From the NCBI GenBank assembly GCA_036881885.1, contig JBAJNL010000006.1, positions 1 through 42,434 of the forward strand: a DNA stretch of 42,434 nucleotides. The letters run 5' to 3'. Below, one piece after another: positions 42,147 to 42,434 of the stretch; within the stretch, counting starts at the first letter, position 1; the number at the start of each line of letters is the position of its first letter. The notes below the pieces were generated by a model. The model ran no database searches and had not been told where the DNA came from. It saw only the letters and a program-made list of their open reading frames with translations. The DNA is from JBAJNL01 sp036881885. Its GTDB lineage: Bacteria > Pseudomonadota > Alphaproteobacteria > Holosporales > Hepatobacteraceae. The translations under genes were made by a program, and so were the position numbers.

Positions 42147-42434
42147 CTAGCGCACATTGGCAATTTTACAAAGCGCTTTAGGATCTAAAGCCGCACTGCC
42201 CACCAACAGTCCATCAACGGCTGGAAGCGCTAAAAAGTCTTGGCTGTTCTTTTCTTGCACCGACCCGCCATATAAAACCGTGACATCAATGTTTTTAAGG
42301 TTGGCATAGTCTTTGATATGTTGCGCCACCTCTTGCACCTCTTCTGGCTTGGGTGTTTTGCCTGTACCGATGGCCCATAACGGCTCGTAGGCAATAATCA
42401 CCTGCGCACACTGCGCTGGCAAAAGCGAGGCAAG
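42147..42434 (-). CDS. tpiA: Triosephosphate isomerase, C-terminal part (cut by window edge)
   Basis: The last ~95 residues of TpiA, which interconverts dihydroxyacetone phosphate and glyceraldehyde 3-phosphate. The catalytic glutamate is in IAYEPLWAIGTGKTP. The phosphate-binding loops LYGGSVQEKN and DGLLVGSAAL are present; the latter is usually DG.LVGGASL, so the second G-G reads G-S here. The N-terminal two thirds lie beyond position 42434. Confidence 0.95.
   Translation of the reverse strand, partial: LASLLPAQCAQVIIAYEPLWAIGTGKTPKPEEVQEVAQHIKDYANLKNIDVTVLYGGSVQEKNSQDFLALPAVDGLLVGSAALDPKALCKIANVR

Overview
The window looks like chromosomal DNA of an alphaproteobacterium with a reduced, probably host-associated genome, best matching Holosporales or Rickettsiales-like lineages. 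This is inferred from gene content, not from a search. The evidence is a PopZ (DUF2497) gene beside tolC, a hemC-hemD-hemY run, a 1541-residue NAD-glutamate dehydrogenase, a three-part-type transhydrogenase, a transporter resembling the rickettsial S-adenosylmethionine importer, and a 5S rRNA gene with no 23S beside it. Flagellar genes (fliI, fliJ) suggest motility is or was present.

Layout. 1-2055 (minus): pntB (cut by the window edge), pntAB, mlaC, mlaA. 2110-11791 (mostly plus): a compact capsid/tail cluster of HK97 type with portal, prohead protease, major capsid protein, head-tail connector, head-closure-like protein, tail-terminator-like protein, an unnamed tail-like protein, a hub-like protein, a second unnamed protein, a small carbohydrate-binding-like fibre protein and a 3-TM holin. 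A Sam-type transporter on the opposite strand splits it. There is no terminase, integrase, repressor, tape measure or recognisable tail tube in the cluster, and every reading frame is intact. This resembles a domesticated gene-transfer-agent-like element or a minimal prophage remnant and is the most interesting part of the window.

11800-21454 (minus) is a long run of LPS-export genes (lptF, lptG, lptD), radC, map, sfsA, hemY, hemD and hemC. 21505-23378 (plus) is fliI-fliJ. 23347-25336 (minus) is popZ and tolC. 25495-28921 (plus) is a translationally coupled rmuC-xseA-rsmI operon. It is followed by tRNA-Gly(GCC), the NAD-glutamate dehydrogenase, znuC, tRNA-Gly(CCC) and a membrane-anchored lytic transglycosylase. 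trmJ (minus) and a solitary 5S rRNA gene (plus) come next.

36543-37787 has no intact gene. It holds the wreck of a secreted leucine-rich-repeat protein flanked by five copies of a short hairpin repeat family whose stems covary between copies. The window closes with trpS (minus), a divergent PRPP-synthetase-like gene (plus), a secreted coiled-coil protein of unknown function (plus), radA (minus) and the C-terminal part of tpiA (minus).

How the parts fit: most genes are housekeeping (envelope lipid and LPS transport, heme synthesis, DNA repair, translation). The accessory content is the capsid cluster with its embedded transporter, the repeat and pseudogene patch, and the secreted coiled-coil protein.
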